Under the pieces are notes generated by a model. That model did no database searches. It had not been told where the DNA came from and saw only the letters and a program-made list of their open reading frames with translations. The translations under genes and the position numbers were made by a program. This document shows positions 12,201-12,397 of a stretch of DNA of 12,397 nt, in pieces (within the stretch, counting starts at the first letter, position 1; every line of letters begins with the position of its first letter). This stretch comes from Clostridia bacterium (GTDB lineage: Bacteria; Bacillota; Clostridia; Oscillospirales; QAKW01): NCBI GenBank assembly GCA_017442025.1, contig JAFSBD010000342.1, positions 1 through 12,397 on the forward strand, written 5' to 3'.

Positions 12201-12397
12201 CTTTTTTGCCGACTACATAGCGAGGCAGGCCCGCAAGGTCTTGGTGCAGGGTGGCGGAGGCAAATTGCTCGGCAAAGATGGCCAGAACCCCTTCGCCGGT
12301 ATCCTCGCCCGTTTCCACCACCATTTCGCCCCCTTCTTTGAGAAGCTTGGACCAATCGGCGGCCAGGGCGCGATAATAGAGCAGGCCGTCTGCTCCC
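12196..12397 (-). CDS. prmC: Release factor glutamine methyltransferase, C-terminal end only
   Basis: A frame from the right edge runs leftward to TAA at 12196-12198, about 66 residues. The order GADGLLYYRALAAD, LLKEGGEMVVETGEDTGEGV and DLAGLPRYVVGKK closely follows the end of PrmC/HemK: a G-x-D-G-L-x-x-Y-R helix, the L-x-x-G-G-x-x-x-x-E-x-G strand and the D-L-x-G-x-x-R-x-V tail. PrmC methylates the Gln of the GGQ motif in RF1 and RF2. It is a core gene and likely marks the chromosome beside the accessory hipBST cluster. The start lies beyond the window. Confidence 0.8.
   Translation of the reverse strand, partial: GADGLLYYRALAADWSKLLKEGGEMVVETGEDTGEGVLAIFAEQFASATLHQDLAGLPRYVVGKKE

Overview
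The window looks like a chromosomal stretch from a bacterium of the Bacillota, most likely class Clostridia. The grounds are strong AGGAGG-type ribosome binding sites, consensus TTGACA-17-TATAAT promoters, many short rho-independent terminators, and the gene families present (AcnX, a Clostridia-like RAYT, a sigma4/alphaCTD fusion). I cannot name a genus. GC-richer metabolic genes (malQ, the Gfo/Idh oxidoreductase, the AraC regulator) alternate with AT-richer accessory genes (HTH-ATPase-DUF4325, XRE unit, RAYT, sigma4-alphaCTD, hipBST), which suggests a mosaic of core and acquired DNA.

Layout. Positions 1-583 hold the end of an aconitase X large subunit and its swivel-domain small subunit, closed by a long bidirectional terminator. 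On the minus strand, 654-1667 encodes one protein with a winged helix, a GHKL ATPase and a STAS-like DUF4325 domain; three copies of a 16-bp box lie just upstream of its promoter. Positions 1775-3100 are repeat-rich. They hold three copies of a 19-bp palindrome, two joined to a second palindrome, a REP-like hairpin, and a roughly 330-bp hairpin island with inverted ends. Between them is a divergent pair: a small helical protein (minus) and an XRE regulator (plus). malQ follows at 3165-4652 (plus). On the minus strand come a two-gene operon of HAD phosphatases (6383 to 4689) and a Gfo/Idh/MocA oxidoreductase (7903 to 6605). An AraC-type regulator diverges from the oxidoreductase at 8163, and a RAYT follows at 8983.

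The last third is a defence-like or regulatory cluster. A minus-strand operon encodes a ribbon-helix-helix protein and a fusion of sigma-70 region 4 with the RNA polymerase alpha C-terminal domain. Divergent from it is a tripartite hipBST toxin-antitoxin operon. Its promoter carries three near-identical operators about 41-42 bp apart and appears to give a leaderless hipB message. The window ends in the 3' end of prmC on the minus strand.

The most notable points are these. The RAYT gene carries two inverted copies of a REP-like hairpin inside its own coding sequence, with paired base changes that keep the stem. The sigma4-alphaCTD fusion joins the two promoter-reading modules of RNA polymerase in one small protein. 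The HipT kinase has Thr and Pro at the positions where I would align the two regulatory serines. The HTH-ATPase-STAS protein looks like a partner-switch regulator collapsed into one chain. I saw no tRNA, rRNA, CRISPR array or complete IS element with terminal repeats.
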